The notes under the pieces are model-generated. The model worked only from the letters and a program-made list of their open reading frames with translations, did no database searches and had not been told where the DNA came from. Both the position numbers and the translations under genes were made by a program. Shown piece by piece: positions 1 through 12,410 of a stretch of 64,000 bases of DNA. This DNA is from Gibbula magus. Taxonomy: Eukaryota > Mollusca > Gastropoda > Trochida > Trochidae. Within the stretch, counting starts at the first letter, position 1. The number at the start of each line of letters is the position of its first letter. Where the stretch lies: contig OW388293.1 in assembly GCA_936450465.1 (NCBI GenBank), forward strand, positions 54,711,201 through 54,775,200. The letters are read 5' to 3'.

Positions 1-136
1 GTCATCGGTATGTTTCAATTGGTAATTGGTGCTTAGTTTTGATAATGGTTAGAATTGGATAGTGCATGTTTTTTCCAAAAGGGGGATATGCTTCTAAACT
101 AGGTAATGGATTTTGAAATATTTGTAGTAATCTCCT

Positions 137-325
137 TTGGAACTTGAGACAACGACATTGGACATTAAGTGTCAAAACGTAAACAGCAAAATGAAGGTGT
201 TAGAGTACAAGTTAGAGTATATGTATATTAAGCATGGCCCGCCCTACCTCCAGCACTCACCAACAAAAGCCAAGCCCAACTCGATACACAACTCTGTCAG
301 ACGTTCGTCAAGCCTTGATACTTAA
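137..325 (+). CDS. Candidate 3'-terminal coding exon, unidentified
   Basis: I do not recognise this product. An open frame ends at a TAA after 325. It reads as a helical, charged stretch (MKVLEYKLEYMYIKHG) followed by a Pro/Ser/Arg-rich tail ending RRSSSLDT. From about 235 to 320 the GC content is clearly higher than in the flanks, which fits an exon. An upstream splice acceptor is not certain; AG occurs near 128 and 148. If real, it is the last exon of a + strand gene lying inside or beside the copine gene on the opposite strand. It may equally be a chance open frame. Confidence 0.22.
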   Translation: MELETTTLDIKCQNVNSKMKVLEYKLEYMYIKHGPPYLQHSPTKAKPNSIHNSVRRSSSLDT

Positions 326-578
326 AGAGCAGGTTCTATCTGAGTATCGACCATTTTGTTTTCGAAATTAGAACACACTATAGTTTCAAAATAAAACATG
401 TATATTGATAAAACATCCACAAAGTAGCGAATGATCATCATTTGACTGATCAACACTATCTGGTTACGCCTTAGCAAAGTTTTCCAATATCGTGGCGCCT
501 ATGAATGGGTTCATTTTTCACTTTTTAAAGTATTTTTGAATATACAATATGGTAAACAATATAAGTATAACATCTTAC

Positions 579-752
579 CTTCGGGTTGAGAGATTCCCTG
601 ATAGCCTCTGTCCGTCCATACTCCTTCCATTGTCCGAACTGTTTGACAAACAGGACACACATGGGGTCAGTTTTCGTGAAGATGTCCAGATCAGCGAGCT
701 CCTGACATGACACGAGTATCTCTACTGGACCCCCCGGTGTAATAGCCATTCT
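579..752 (-). CDS. Copine, first coding exon (start of C2A domain)
   Basis: Copines are calcium-dependent phospholipid-binding proteins with two C2 domains and a C-terminal vWA-like domain. This exon gives 57 residues from an ATG at 749. It contains VEILVSCQELADLD, the calcium-site segment TKTDPMCVLF and GQWKEYGRTEAIRESLNP, which matches the first C2A strands of animal copines (compare SDPLCVLF and RTE-I-NCLNP). It is bounded by an acceptor (TTATTTTCCAG) three bases before the ATG and a consensus donor (GTAAG) at 578-574. The donor leaves phase 0. The acceptor so close to the ATG implies at least one upstream non-coding exon, somewhere to the right on this strand. Later exons lie off the left edge. 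The paralogue cannot be assigned from 57 residues. Confidence 0.88.
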
Positions 753-2345
753 CTGGAAAATAAACAGCTTCTCTAAAGAATAGGTAATTTATAGCAGCCA
801 TGCAATTGTGAAAGTAAATAGAATAAAAAAGAGATGACATCAGAAAACATGTTCTACCCTACCGGTGGCTCCCCAGTGTCACAAATTTCCAAAAAATAGG
901 CGACGGTGTCAAAAATGGGTTAAATGTGATACGGTTGACTGTAACACATTTTTAGGAAATTTTCGAAATAGTGTGCAATTGCGACTTTCAATCGTGTTGT
1001 TATCTGAGAAAATCTATAAATCTATAAATCTATAAATGCTTTTAAATAACTGTACACATGAAATAGCTCATATCTTGATATTGAACCGCACAGTATATAT
1101 GACATATTGTATTTAAACAAAAATAAAGACAAATACTTTTTTCTTCTCATCTTTCCATTGCATAATTCAATACGTAAAAAATATATTAAACGCTACTAAT
1201 ATGTCCATCCAAGGACTTATATACATAAATTTTCAGTAATCTAATGAGAAGTGATCTTGCTTTTTATATTCATAATGCAATGTCTTATAGATCAAATACT
1301 ATAACGCCCTAATAATGTTATGTATTCATGCATGTATATCCCATGTTATATGTATATGTACTGTAGGCCTGCGGCCTATTCAGTGCGAAATAAAGATTGG
1401 TTGATAATACCGAACAAAATACGTTGATATTGATGTTTAAAATAAATTAAATCATAAATATCATGAAGGGGTATGAACATGTTCAGAACTCATTAATCAA
1501 ATGTATGAAATAGATACGCAGTATTGCTAATAGACGTACTTTACGTAAGAAAACCCAATCGTGGTGGGAAATGTCACAGTTGTACAGGTATTATTACACA
1601 AGTAAACAACAAATAGACCAATTGTACTATCACAAAAGAGCATAACACAACACTTCTACTCGTAGAGAAAACATGTTATTTCAGGTTTAGTTAATCCTTG
1701 GTATTAAGAAAAGTTTATTACGTATATTATTTATTCATTTCTCCATAACAGAAAATATATCCGTTCGTTCGGTGAGTCTGGATAAGACCATTTGTCCGTT
1801 CATTTGTAAATGATTCATTGTCCATTATTGTATTCAACTGTTCTTTCATTCATTCCTTAGATGTTTTAGTCCAGATTCTATCTGTCTCGACATGTGACAC
1901 GAGTACCTCCTAATCTCTCCAAACATTCAGTTTATGACACACTTACTGTCCCATAAACACAGGTGTGCTTTATTGCAATTCAAGCACTCTTGGTAGATGA
2001 ATGATTTGTCTGATAATATACATACATACCTTACACCCTACATGTAGTGTCTGGTTTGGGCATGTTGTTTCTCACCTTAGTGTAATAGATTATTTGGAGA
2101 TGTAAGTAATATAGATGCATGTGAAATTAATGTGAACAAATTTGACCCAGCAACACCTCCAAGAAACAGGGATGAAGAAGAGAAACAGACACAAAATCGG
2201 ATTGCAAAATAATTAATTTATGTAAAACAAATATTTTATATTTGATTATCATTGATATGTAATGTATTGACACCCAACATTTAGAAATGAATAAAACATG
2301 ATAACATTGTTATATTGGGGGGTCACACTATTCTGTACAATTCTT
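753..2345. other. Copine upstream sequence, no gene seen
   Basis: AT-rich sequence 5' of the copine exon, presumably intron. I see only a short triplicate of a 10-base unit (ATCTATAAAT) at about 1012-1036. No convincing exon, RNA gene or transposon end was found. Confidence 0.5.
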
Positions 2346-2349
2346 GTAC

Positions 2350-2450
2350 TGAGTCCCTTGCGGGATTAGAACCCACAACCTCGAAATAAGCCACCGACCA
2401 CCAGCACTGAACAAAACAGCCTACCCATTCGGCCACCCTGACCTCGACAA
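2350..2450 (-). repeat. tRNA-derived repeat head (Ser/Leu-like), degenerate
   Basis: Read on the minus strand, an A-box-like GGTGGCCGAATGGGTAGGC is followed about 45 bases later by a B-box-like GGGTTCTAATCCCGC. This spacing resembles a class II (Ser/Leu) tRNA with a long variable arm. Stems are not preserved, so it is read as a SINE head or tRNA pseudogene rather than a working tRNA. Confidence 0.45.
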
Positions 2451-3737
2451 TAAACAAGATTGCACTGTCGCTTTTACACGAATGAGTATGAATGGTCAAG
2501 AGAGTGTGTACGTTATCAATGAGACGGCAATGTAAACAAATAAACATTGACCTGACCTGTCTCCTGCCTACATACCAACGTGCTCAGGTAACCCAGGGAC
2601 ACCTCCCACCTGTACTGAATCGTGAAGTATCTCAATCGAATTCAACGTTAATGAATATAATTACAGCTCAATCACTTAATATATCATTTAACTTACTCAC
2701 TGCAATGAATGTAATCATTTATCGTACCGTCTTCACTTTATCTATTAACCATCGTATCGACCTCTCTTAATACATCAATTATCGTACTGTACTCACATAA
2801 TAAAGCAATAATCGGACGGTTTTCACTTACCGGTTATATAATCAACTATCTTACACTATTCATTTAGTGTATCCATTTGTCTACCATCTTCATTTACTGT
2901 CTCAATAATCGTGCCGTCTTCACTATACGTATCAAGTATCGTACCGATTTTTTATCATAACTATTTAAATGTAAAGAAAATAACATAAACAATTAAAAGA
3001 ACAAATATAACTCAATTACATTTATTCTGAAAGGTGAAACTACCTATAAGAAGTAACAAGATACATTATTGATAACAGCCACAAAGGAACCTGTATTACG
3101 AAATGAGGAAATATGGTTGTCTGGTTGACAAACACAGAGATAGGTTTGTTTGCTCTGTAAACAAGGATATGTAGGTCACTCACAAGGTAAGGGGCAGACA
3201 AATAGGGATCGATAACCGATAATCAATGTCTTACCGGGTGATTGATAGAGACAGTCAGCTGTTATCGCCGGAGATAAGTAACGTGCTAAATCGAAATATA
3301 TACCGAACCAACTACATACTTCATATTTGAATATCATGCTGGTATAAATGAAAACCATGTCGCATATTTATATTTACTTTGTTCTGTTTTGTATGTAATA
3401 AACATGTCTTGATATTATGTTCAAGGGAGCGGCCTTAGCATAAGCTTTGTAAGCTTGTTGGCCAATCCCTTTCACAATATGTACACTATTGTGAAATAAA
3501 TATGTTTAAAACAATATCATGGATCATGATTAACTATCGAATACATGTACTCCAATATTTGAATATCATGGATCATGATGATCTTTCAAATACTTCAATA
3601 TTTGAATACAATTGTATCATCGATCTTGATGAACCATCAAATACTTCGAATTTCACGTTAACGTCTATGATATGTTGGTTTCACTATTTAATATACTACA
3701 TCACCACAACCGATAAAATAAACAGCCATTACATCAG

Positions 3738-4515
3738 GTGCCTTTAATATGACTGTAAGCGTTCACTATACGCTGGATTTAGTATTGGTATTAAAAGAAA
3801 TCATCACAAATCACAATAAACAGTAACATAATTCGTTTTCATTGTAAATAGAGAAAGATTGTCATGAACCTCTTTATGACAGGTAGCGGTCAATGAACAC
3901 TGAATCTACTATTGGTATTCATTTCACTAAGAAATTATCACAAATCAACATAAACGGTATGATAATTCGTTTAACAGTGTAAACAGAGAAAGAATGTCAC
4001 AAACCTTCATACGACTGTAAGTGTTCAATGTACACTGAATATACTATTGGCACTAATTCAACAAAGAAATTATCACAAATCACACAGTAACATAATTCGT
4101 TTTCATTGTAAATAGAGAAAGATTGTCATGAACCTCTTTATGACAGTAAGCGTTCAATGAACACTGAATCTACTATTAGTATTCATTTCACTAAAATGTT
4201 ATCACAAATCACAATATACGGCAAGATAAATCGTTTAACAAAGTTCACTGTAGCTGGATTAACTTTTGGTATTCATTTCACAATGAAATGATTACAAATC
4301 AACATAAAAGGTACTATAATTCGTTTAACATTGTAAACACGTACCTTTGTACGACTGTTAACGTTCACTATACACTGAATTACCATTGGTATTAATTTCA
4401 CAAAGGAATCTCCCAAAAAATCACAATATACGGTAACATAATTCGTTCAACATTGTAAACAGAGAAAGTCACGTACCTTTAATATGACTGTAAGCGTTCA
4501 CTATACACTCGATTC
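3738..4515. repeat. Tandem repeat of about 125-130 bp, roughly six diverged units
   Basis: The block GACTGTAAGCGTTCACTATA recurs in diverged form near 3750, 3885, 4015, 4145, 4240, 4355 and 4490. Between copies the phrases 'ATTGGTATTCATTTCAC', 'TCACAAATCA' and 'ATAATTCGTTTAACA' recur in the same order. The first and last units are the closest to each other. It is non-coding and lies in the copine upstream region. Confidence 0.75.
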
Positions 4516-5041
4516 GCTATTTGTATTTCCACCACGATGTGACCACATACTCCAAGACAGACTTATTGTTTACCCGTTGACGCTTTTCCCTGCAAGGGGA
4601 AATATTCCAATGCACCTTACATACCTCGCTGACGTTTCCAATAAGCCGGTTCTATATATATGTATGTGTATGTTCACTACTTCCGCTCCAGTAAACACAG
4701 ACCTCGTGCACCGACTCGCCTTATACCGCTCTGAGGTCGAGACCAGTTACTCGGGTGTGTGTATCCACCCGCAAAGTAATATATTTCAGTGCATATTTAT
4801 GGTCAGCCGTGTTCATGATCTTATTTATACCTCCCTGTGATTGACAGCCAGGTGACAAGGTGAAATTGACACCCATTTATTGGCTACACTCGTCAGGTGA
4901 GACACGTCGTATAATATGTAGATCTACCCGTTTGTTTAGACTAAGTGTTCCTGTGTTTGATTGTGAGTCCGATTCACATGGCGATATCTCGCTTTGTTTA
5001 ATCAAATGATTTACCGTATATCCTTTGATTAATTATAATAT

Positions 5042-5110
5042 GGCATGGTATTAATGTATATGGTGTGGTGTGGTGTGGTATGGTTTACTGATACAGTGTG
5101 ATATTGTATG
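5042..5110. repeat. Low-complexity GGTGT/GGTAT repeat
   Basis: Short runs of TGGTGTGG and GGTATGG. A second tract of the same type (GATATGGTATG) occupies about 5462-5580. Confidence 0.6.
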
Positions 5111-5231
5111 GTATGCTGGTTGGTATACTACTTTATTATGTAAGCACATTTTTCGAGCGATCTGATTGGTCGAGACAGAAAAAACATATTGACTCAAGCC
5201 CGAGGCCGACCAAAAGCCGTATTGACTTGAG

Positions 5232-5303
5232 TGACGTCAAACGATTGTTGCATGACGTCAAACGATTGTTGCATGACGTCTTGCTATAGTTACCATGACG
5301 TCA
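5232..5303. promoter_or_regulatory. Cluster of CRE-type TGACGTCA sites on a 21-bp direct repeat
   Basis: Perfect palindromic TGACGTCA octamers start at 5232, 5253 and 5296, with a partial site (TGACGTCT) at 5274. The first three are carried by a 21-bp unit repeated in tandem (ACGATTGTTG between sites). TGACGTCA is the consensus for CREB/ATF-type bZIP factors. The cluster is 4.5 kb upstream of the copine exon, so control of that gene is possible but only inferred. Confidence 0.4.
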
Positions 5304-6222
5304 TTTGACCGTAGTCCCAACTGTCCAAACCAAATTACATTTTCGTCTGAATTTCATTGTTTTCCTATCGTTTTTGTATGAAATACATAATAAAACAATT
5401 ATGGACTGGTGAATTCGGTCAATACCTGTTTTTATGGACCCGAGGAAACAAATGTATAATGTAGTGATATGGTATGGTATGGTATGCTGATACAGTGTGA
5501 TTGTGTATGGTATGGTGTACTGATACGGTGTGATATGGTATGATATGGTATGATATGGTATGATGAGGTATGATATGAGTCATGACATAAATGTCGATTA
5601 TTATGCATATGTTGCACATGCGTAATAAACCGCAACGGCAATTTCATTGGCTGGTTGAGAAAACTACGTGACATCGGCTACTTTTACAAGCTACCAAGTT
5701 ATATATAATAATAATAGAATAGTTTATTACCGTGTCATGTTGTTACATTACAATATTCACACAGAGGTAAATTTCACATAAACAACCAGGCCTCATTAGG
5801 TCGACAATACACCAAAAAACCCACTTATTTTAAAATATAATATAAAAAGTATAACAGCAAGGACTTGAATTAAAATTTACTGAAAAAAAATCGATTGTAA
5901 AAGACACCTTTAAGAACGTGAAATATCTGTGTTCTTTAAACTTATTCATCTCATGCTAAACATAAATGAATATGACAGAGTTTTTCGACAATTAAACTGT
6001 GCCGGGTGTTTCAGTTGCTTAGCAACGACATAGAGTTCTCGGATAGCATGCAATAAGCGTGCATCATGTGCAGAGTCTTGTCAGTTGACGGGGTGGATGG
6101 GTGAGCGAAAGTGCGAAAGTATGTAACAACGCCTTAAATTCATCAAACAGCAAACTCTTCAACGGGCGAACCGTACAGTTATACCTAGAATCTGGTATGC
6201 TATAATACGGCATGCTATGGTA

Positions 6223-6451
6223 GCAGTAGAGAACTGTTCCACACGCAGTAAGGTTTGGGTGCAATGCTACACTGAATTTCAGCGCAGTACCACCCATGGT
6301 TCGCTAGTTCCAGCCGCTGCTCGCAGGTTTCACCGCAATGCATAGCCACGTGCACATGGCGTTGCGGGCTTTCTCTCTGCAATAATACTAGCATCCGCGA
6401 TATAAGTGAAATACTCTTGAAAGCGGCGTTAAACCACAACTCACCTCACCT
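6223..6451 (+). repeat. SINE, 5'-truncated copy
   Basis: Body of the tRNA-derived SINE family also found at 12.4, 25.5, 52.7 and 55.5 kb. It begins at GCAGTAGAGAACTGTTC, contains GTTTGGGTGCAATGCTACAC and CCATGGTTCGCTAGTTCCAG, and ends in GAAAGCGGCGTTAAACC plus the tail CTCACCTCACC. The tRNA head is missing, as expected from incomplete reverse transcription. Confidence 0.85.
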
Positions 6452-6984
6452 AAAAAAAGGTCCTATTTGATTATCATCAGTTTTATCAATTTATTTAGTT
6501 AATCTCTTTGTTATTGTTTATTATCACTGTATGCAAAAATACAGATAGGCGAGGAGTAGTATGTTGTGTCTTCAACCCGATTTTGTTTAACCAGCAACGA
6601 ACAACTAGATAGATGTAGACCAACATACAGTCCCTGAAAAAAATATTTCTAGCTGAAATTTTACTTTTTAATATTTCACATGAAATAAAACCAAAAAATG
6701 ATTTGTTATCTTGCCTGACATTCAGTTTTTATAAGGCAGAATGACGCTCGAGACGCACTGTGGATACAAGGTGCAAACTTTCCTCTAAACACTGCATTTC
6801 GGACAATGAAAGTTATATTTTTCAATTTCTATAGAGCTGGAAGAAGTGTCTCTGTTTCTTCAACGACTTAGTGGAAAATCACTTTCGCATGCACAGCAAA
6901 ATATTCAATTGACGAGCAGCCCAATCTAGAAACTTATAGCAAGTCTAGATTCCTCAGCTCTGAAAGTTAGTAACTTAGTAACAA

Positions 6985-7060
6985 CTCCCATCTTCGGGAT
7001 CGAATCCCGGTCTAGAGATGAGATGAGAGAACACTCTATCAACTGAGCTACATCTTCGGT
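6985..7060 (-). repeat. tRNA-like sequence, degenerate
   Basis: On the minus strand a good A box and D arm (TAGCTCAGTTGATAGAGTG) and a B box and T arm (CCGGGATTCGATCCCGA) are correctly ordered. The anticodon arm is replaced by a CTCATCT-rich run that cannot form a 5-bp stem, and the acceptor ends do not pair. I read it as a tRNA pseudogene or SINE head. Confidence 0.45.
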
Positions 7061-7429
7061 GGAATGTTTTTTACATTATGGTTTGTATTCGTTGGTGTGT
7101 TGTCCAGTCCAGTCGAAAAGGACTTCTAACTTTTTCAGAGTCGATGGAGACGTGATCGAATGAATGTGTTATATTTAGCAACGGGAGAAACCCATTTTCG
7201 CATGCGAATGCTTACTCGCCACATCAATCCAATGGAAGGGAATCGAACACAATCAGACTATTTGGATTCAGTATGGACTTTTTTCTACTGTCTAGTGCAA
7301 ATGACGAGTTTGGATCGAATTTACGGCCCGGCGCTAGTGCAACATTTTCTGATGATATTTTCAATTTATTTAGTTTATGTTCAATTTATTGTGTATTGTG
7401 TTCACATTAAATGAAATGGTGGTAAAGCA

Positions 7430-7655
7430 CAGTGGGTAACGCGTTAGACTTCAGACCAATATTGTCCGGGTTCTTATCCCTGAATGGTTAGGTTTGGGTA
7501 CAATGCTTCATTGAAGTCTGGTACTGTACCACCACTTGCTGTCTTGGTCCAGCCGATTCATCAGGTTTCACGACATTGCTAAGACTAACTGTTTTTGCTG
7601 GCTTTCTCCCTGTGATCTTACAAGCCGCCCTTATAAACCTTAAATAAAGGGATCT
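7430..7655 (+). repeat. Diverged SINE with a different tRNA-like head
   Basis: The head CACAGTGGGTAACGCGTTAG and the B-box-like CCGGGTTCTTATCCC are followed by a core (GTTTGGGTACAATGCTTCAT, GTACTGTACCACC, GGCTTTCTCCCTG) shared with the main SINE family. The sequence between those blocks differs. It is an older or sister subfamily. Confidence 0.7.
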
Positions 7656-8400
7656 ATCGGAGTATTTTAGTGAAAATGAAATTCGAGAGGATGATAATTA
7701 TTCCTGTTCACACATATGCTATTAATACATTATTACAAACTTGAACTATATTACTTATGGTAATATTTTGTTGAGTTTATATTTTACGATTGATTCAGAC
7801 TAGCTCACATTCGTAGAAAACTCAAAACAATGAGAAGTGAAACCCTTATTCGACGCTACAGGTATGGAAAACTTCGCTATAGCTAATTTGGACAGTGTTG
7901 ATTAGTTTAAAGATACATTATTTGTTACTTTGTGAATATTCTATCAAGAAATCTGTTTTATTAATTTAAAAGAATAACATAACTGAAAATGCAGAATTTC
8001 TCGCAATTAAAAAAACTCCCAAGATGGTGGATAATGCCGATAGGACAGTGACTTGAAAATACTCTTGAAAGCGGCGATAAGGCTGACAATGTCAAATCAC
8101 TTCTACTATGACAGATCCTCAATCAACATATTGGATATCGGGGATCTTGTGTGGGGAAATACGGTATTTACAAGTATTTGTCGATCACTGTTTGATTAAG
8201 GGATTTACCCGTACGCTTCGATTATTCCAGCGTTTAGTATCAATGTGTTCCGTTTGTGATCAGTGATATGTAAACATATATACTCAAGGTCTTGTAATTG
8301 ATATCGGTCTGTTTCATCATTATAAATGCGAAATGAAATTATTAGTGGGTTTCATGTTGAGATTGGTCTGTACGAAAGTTGGTTTATCAATCAGCGATAT

Positions 8401-8922
8401 AAACTGTCAGGTAAAAGAAAGTACTCACCTCATTTGGTTTCGATTTATTTACTATTTTAAAAGAAATGAGATTCATTGTATTATGACACAATAAAACGCC
8501 ATTAACTTTTAGTTGTTTGAATGAATGAAATGGTAATTGGTTAATTTTGAGTTAAAATATATTTGTTTGATGTAGACAGGGGTAAGAAATGAAATGAAGA
8601 CCAACATGCCCCCTACCATGTTTAAAATGTTTTAAATGTGTACAGAATGAGGCACATTTATAGATTTTCACATATAATTTGTCTTATATGACAAATACAC
8701 AGTTGTCATTATCCAAAATGACTTGTAATTTTGTAATTCAAAAGTTCATTTTTTAAAAAGAAATGAATAACGTCGTAGAAATATTCTTTGACTGATGACT
8801 AAAGGCCTAAACTATTAATTTTTAGTATACGACGTCAAAAACCGAGGATGTTCGTAATTGAAAATCATACATATGATAAAAATAACTAAGGTGTATACTT
8901 TATGTGTATATTTGTCCAGTGA
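8401..8922 (-). mobile_element. Tc1/mariner-like MITE, family with CTGTCAGGYAAAAGAAAG ends
   Basis: Begins AACTGTCAGGTAAAAGAAAG. Inside it carries the reverse complement of the block also seen at 24.35-24.70 kb and 62.58-63.08 kb (AGACATATTCTATGTGAAAA, ACATTTACAACATTTTAAAC). The right end (TTTGTCCAGTG) is decayed. Non-coding. Confidence 0.7.
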
Positions 8923-9461
8923 AATGTACGTTCAGAGGTGTCCATCATGCATACCAGGTATTCATCATGAACACCTGTTATAACCATGAACTGATATGAA
9001 TATACCTTTTATTTGTATTTTTTTACTTTTTTAAATTCGGTATCTTTCTAATCCCAGTGAAGATAATTCGTAAAATAGCTCTTCTCTACAACAGGAAATC
9101 GCAAATGCTTCCGACGAACTGTGGGATCGAACCTGCATCTTCATGGTTTCTGGACAAGTGAAAACACCACGGAAACTAGATGCAAGAGAGGCATTTTCAT
9201 AACCATATTGATAGTGTTCTGTGATTTGCTTGGATTAAAATTGTCATACGTTGTGTACTTATTATAGATTTCAAATCTTCAACTGAAGTGCAAAATGTTT
9301 TAAACATAATGAAAGCGGGTTGTATTATGTGTTAACAGGCGATATTGACACTGGTCATACTGTCTTTGTATAGGCTTGTACATTTCAGCATGTTGCACGT
9401 GCATCACGATTCGACCGTTTTTCTAACGGCATGTTTAACATGCGAAGCCTGAAATTTACAC

Positions 9462-9942
9462 TTAAAGGTACATCCATTGTGTTGTTGGGGGTCACATATT
9501 CTAAATGGTGTTACTTTATCGAGGAGTACCGACTGTTACCGAGAACTACCATTTTGATGATAGTCGACTTAGTATATTGACGATATGAAGGGACAAGTAG
9601 TGAATTCTGATCGAAAACCGAACAATGCATCGCGTGTGGCGCGCAAATGAGTCAAACTAATTGGGAAACTTATTTAAAACAGACAAAATTACAAATTTGG
9701 GTTCATAATGTTGAATAGGTCATATAACTACCGTGCATGTAAATGGAACGTGCAGTTTCGGTTTCTGCACATGCAAAATGATGTTACTGGATTTTAATTG
9801 AAAACTTGTAATTGTGATATATTAGGCGATTGGGGAAGAATATGCAAGCTGGGTGAATTTGTTTGTATTGTAAACAACACATATGGTTGGAGCGTAATAA
9901 AACCAAATAATTTTTTATGAAACACAATGGATGCACCTTTAA
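9462..9942 (+). mobile_element. TTAA-flanked MITE, ~490-bp family, copy 1
   Basis: Bounded by TTAA on both sides with terminal inverted repeats AAAGGTACATCCATTGTGTT and AACACAATGGATGCACCTTT. TTAA target duplication is typical of piggyBac-type transposase. No coding capacity. Related copies are at 48144-48640 and, split, at 49900-50510. Confidence 0.85.
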
Positions 9943-11165
9943 AATGTTTTCATTCTAGATGTCGTTTGATATAGTATTGAGCCAGCGTTTAAAATAGTTA
10001 CCGACCTCGAGTTCAAGTTAGATGAACCCTCGGCCTAACGGCTTCGGTATTCATGATTAATGTGCGCGAGGGTTTATTTAAATTGAACACCTCGGTCGGA
10101 GCAGGTACTTGATACGAAGATCAATTAAAATATTAACAGTTTGTTTACGAATAATGATCTGTATTTGTTCTTTAAACTCAAGGATATGACCATTCTTCGG
10201 CTTGATTCTAAAGGAATGTAGTATGTATATAAGATTACCTCCTCTCTCCACCTATCAATGCCCTATGCATCTTCACAACGTCACGGGTATAACGAAAATA
10301 TTTCCAAATCTTCTGGTAGAATTTATTTCGATACGTTTTCACCTTGCCGTGGGAAGTTGCGCCCTATGTTATAACAGAAATGTTAGTGGTTTCGAAAGTG
10401 AGATCGCGTTGATTTTATGACCGCCTCATTCAATATAAAACTCGTGCTTCCAACGCAGTCCCTATTTACATGTATGTTCGTAGTTTGAAGATTTGTAGTT
10501 TATAATGTTATTTATTTTGCTTATCCGGATAAATTCATATAGGAAAGTTGTATTACAATTAAAAGATAGGTAATTTATATTCACCGACAGTGGTTCCCTG
10601 TTTACATACATATAGAACTGATATTAACTCCTGAGTCTTGACATGGTTTAATTACTTAACTGACTTGAAAAACAAACGCCGACAACAAAAATACATGACA
10701 TTTCATTCCATGGTTAATACAAACAACTGAAACAAGGCTACATCATTCTCCAGACGTCAACTGAATTAATGTTTAAGTTTCCAAACATTATATGTTCATA
10801 TTTTTGAAGAAAAAAAACACGCCTTTTAAAAAATGTCGTTTTGAAATTCTCCTTAACTAGGAAAGAAAAGGGATGCCAGTGTTCTTTTATCTCATCAAAA
10901 GTCTCCTTTGGTTGTACGCCCCTTCAAGAATAAAAACTTGATAACCGCTCTGTACTCAACAGCCTCCATTTTACACGGTGACCTTACTCTACTCTAAGAC
11001 CTTTGCTGACAGAAAAAATTAATATTTTAAAAGTATGAGACATCACTTGACCTATGGATCATGCTAGATATCACATGTGAAACTACTTCTTGTTGGTCTG
11101 GGGAATTTTTTATTGAACGCCCCCGTACCAGAATATAACGATACTCGTCTTCAATTAAGAATTAA
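9943..11165. other. Non-coding, one small foldback
   Basis: Contains a ~99-bp foldback at 10001-10099 (separate entry). A 72-codon open frame at 10202-10420 has no recognisable domain. Otherwise nothing was seen. Confidence 0.4.
10001..10099. repeat. Short foldback element, ~32-bp arms
   Basis: The left arm starts CCGACCTCGAGTTCAAGTTA. The right arm ends TTGAACACCTCGGTCGG. The arms are inverted with a few mismatches and meet across a short AT-rich loop. Confidence 0.7.
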
Positions 11166-11169
11166 CTTC

Positions 11170-11286
11170 AAAATTTATTAAGTTAATGGAGGTATAAACT
11201 TTAAAAACGCTGTGCAAACTGTGTATTTCGCCAAGTTTGCACAGCGTTTTTTAAGTTTATACCTCCATGAACTTAATAAATTTTTA
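11170..11286. repeat. Near-perfect inverted repeat, ~50-bp arms, 13-base loop
   Basis: The left arm 11170-11220 (containing ATGGAGGTATAAAC and AACGCTGTGCAAACT) is mirrored by 11234-11286 (AGTTTGCACAGCGTT, GTTTATACCTCCAT). The loop is GTGTATTTCGCCA. The small number of mismatches suggests a recent foldback. Confidence 0.85.
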
Positions 11287-12027
11287 AGTCAATTCGTATA
11301 AATAAATATACTTGTACCTGATGTTTTGAAAAGGTTTCACTGCTCCAAATATACAAATTTGCAACAATTACGCGAAGGAAGACACAAGATGTCAAATCAA
11401 AACGTAATTGGATTACTAGCCCCGCCTACAACACGTTCATTAGCCAATGAAAATACACAATGCAACTATAGCTATGACCCTCACGTCATGGGGTCGTGGC
11501 TAAATGTGATGTGACGTCACGAAATTAAGTTTATGCAGTTATGAACATAATCTCTGTGACAGTGTTCAGCGAATCAGATCCACACAAAGCAATTGCTATT
11601 TATTAGCATTTGAATGTCATATGTCACAGGTTCTGTGCTCTCTGTTGTTGCATCAAAATCGTGCAAGAGTTATACAATGTCAACATCAATTCAGTATATA
11701 TATGTTTTAAGCATTATGTGAATGTCACATTTGCTTGAGGGTTATTTTTCCTGCTAGTTAAAAGACTTATCTTTTTTATGTTATTTTAGTAAATGATTTT
11801 ATGAATTTCGGATGTATTCCAGTTTCGGATGTATTTCGGTTTCTTGGTTGTGCCGGATAGAATAATAGATAATATACTTCTGTCACCCAATTTTATGTGC
11901 ATTTCTATCATATGAAATCATAATATTATAACATTGCTTTGTTAAGCGATAAAATGGATTTACAACCATGGACTTCCGTGTGCTGTAAAGGTTGAATAAC
12001 TTCTACAGCGAGAGATTAAACTTCCAA

Positions 12028-12240
12028 ACGCAAGGCATAACTCGTGCCAGTCTCCATCACTGGCTGATTTAAGCCTTGCAGTATTTCCTTAGCTCCTCCG
12101 TGCTGAGATAGTATATAGCTGTACCTGAAGTGCAAAGTAGACTCTGCTTTCCTAGCACGGAAAGCTAAGGGAAATACTGCAAGACTTAAATCGGCCATTT
12201 ATGGAGACTGGCTAGAGTTTTGCCTGGCGTAGGGAAGATG
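12028..12240. mobile_element. Palindromic MITE, ~210 bp
   Basis: ACGCAAGGCATAACTCGTGC at the left end matches inverted ACGCCAGGCAAAACTCTAGC at the right. Further in, CCAGTCTCCAT, GATTTAAG and CTTGCAGTATTTCC are also mirrored, so nearly the whole element is an inverted repeat with a ~50-bp centre. Confidence 0.8.
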
Positions 12241-12410
12241 GGAGAGAAAAGTATGAAGATGTGCATGCTGGACATTGAGAGGGTGTTTTATTTAGAAAAC
12301 ATGTGTACACCTGTAATGAAATGGTGATTGGTGAGTGTGGTGGAGCTCCATTGCAGTTTATAATAATAACATACTTTTCGACTTTATTGTTCTCTTGAGC
12401 TCGGTAACTC

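Noticed and set aside
6985..7060. A tRNA gene
   Set aside because: A and B boxes are good but the anticodon stem and acceptor stem do not pair.
7555..7566. TTCATCAGG as another hammerhead core (CUGAUGA on the minus strand)
   Set aside because: It is within the SINE body; no stem II, GAAA or cleavage site follows.
9112..9180. tRNA-Val-like minus-strand sequence (GTTTCCGTGGTG ... GGTTCGATCCCAC)
   Set aside because: The D-arm region is shortened and no anticodon arm forms; at most a pseudogene or SINE head.
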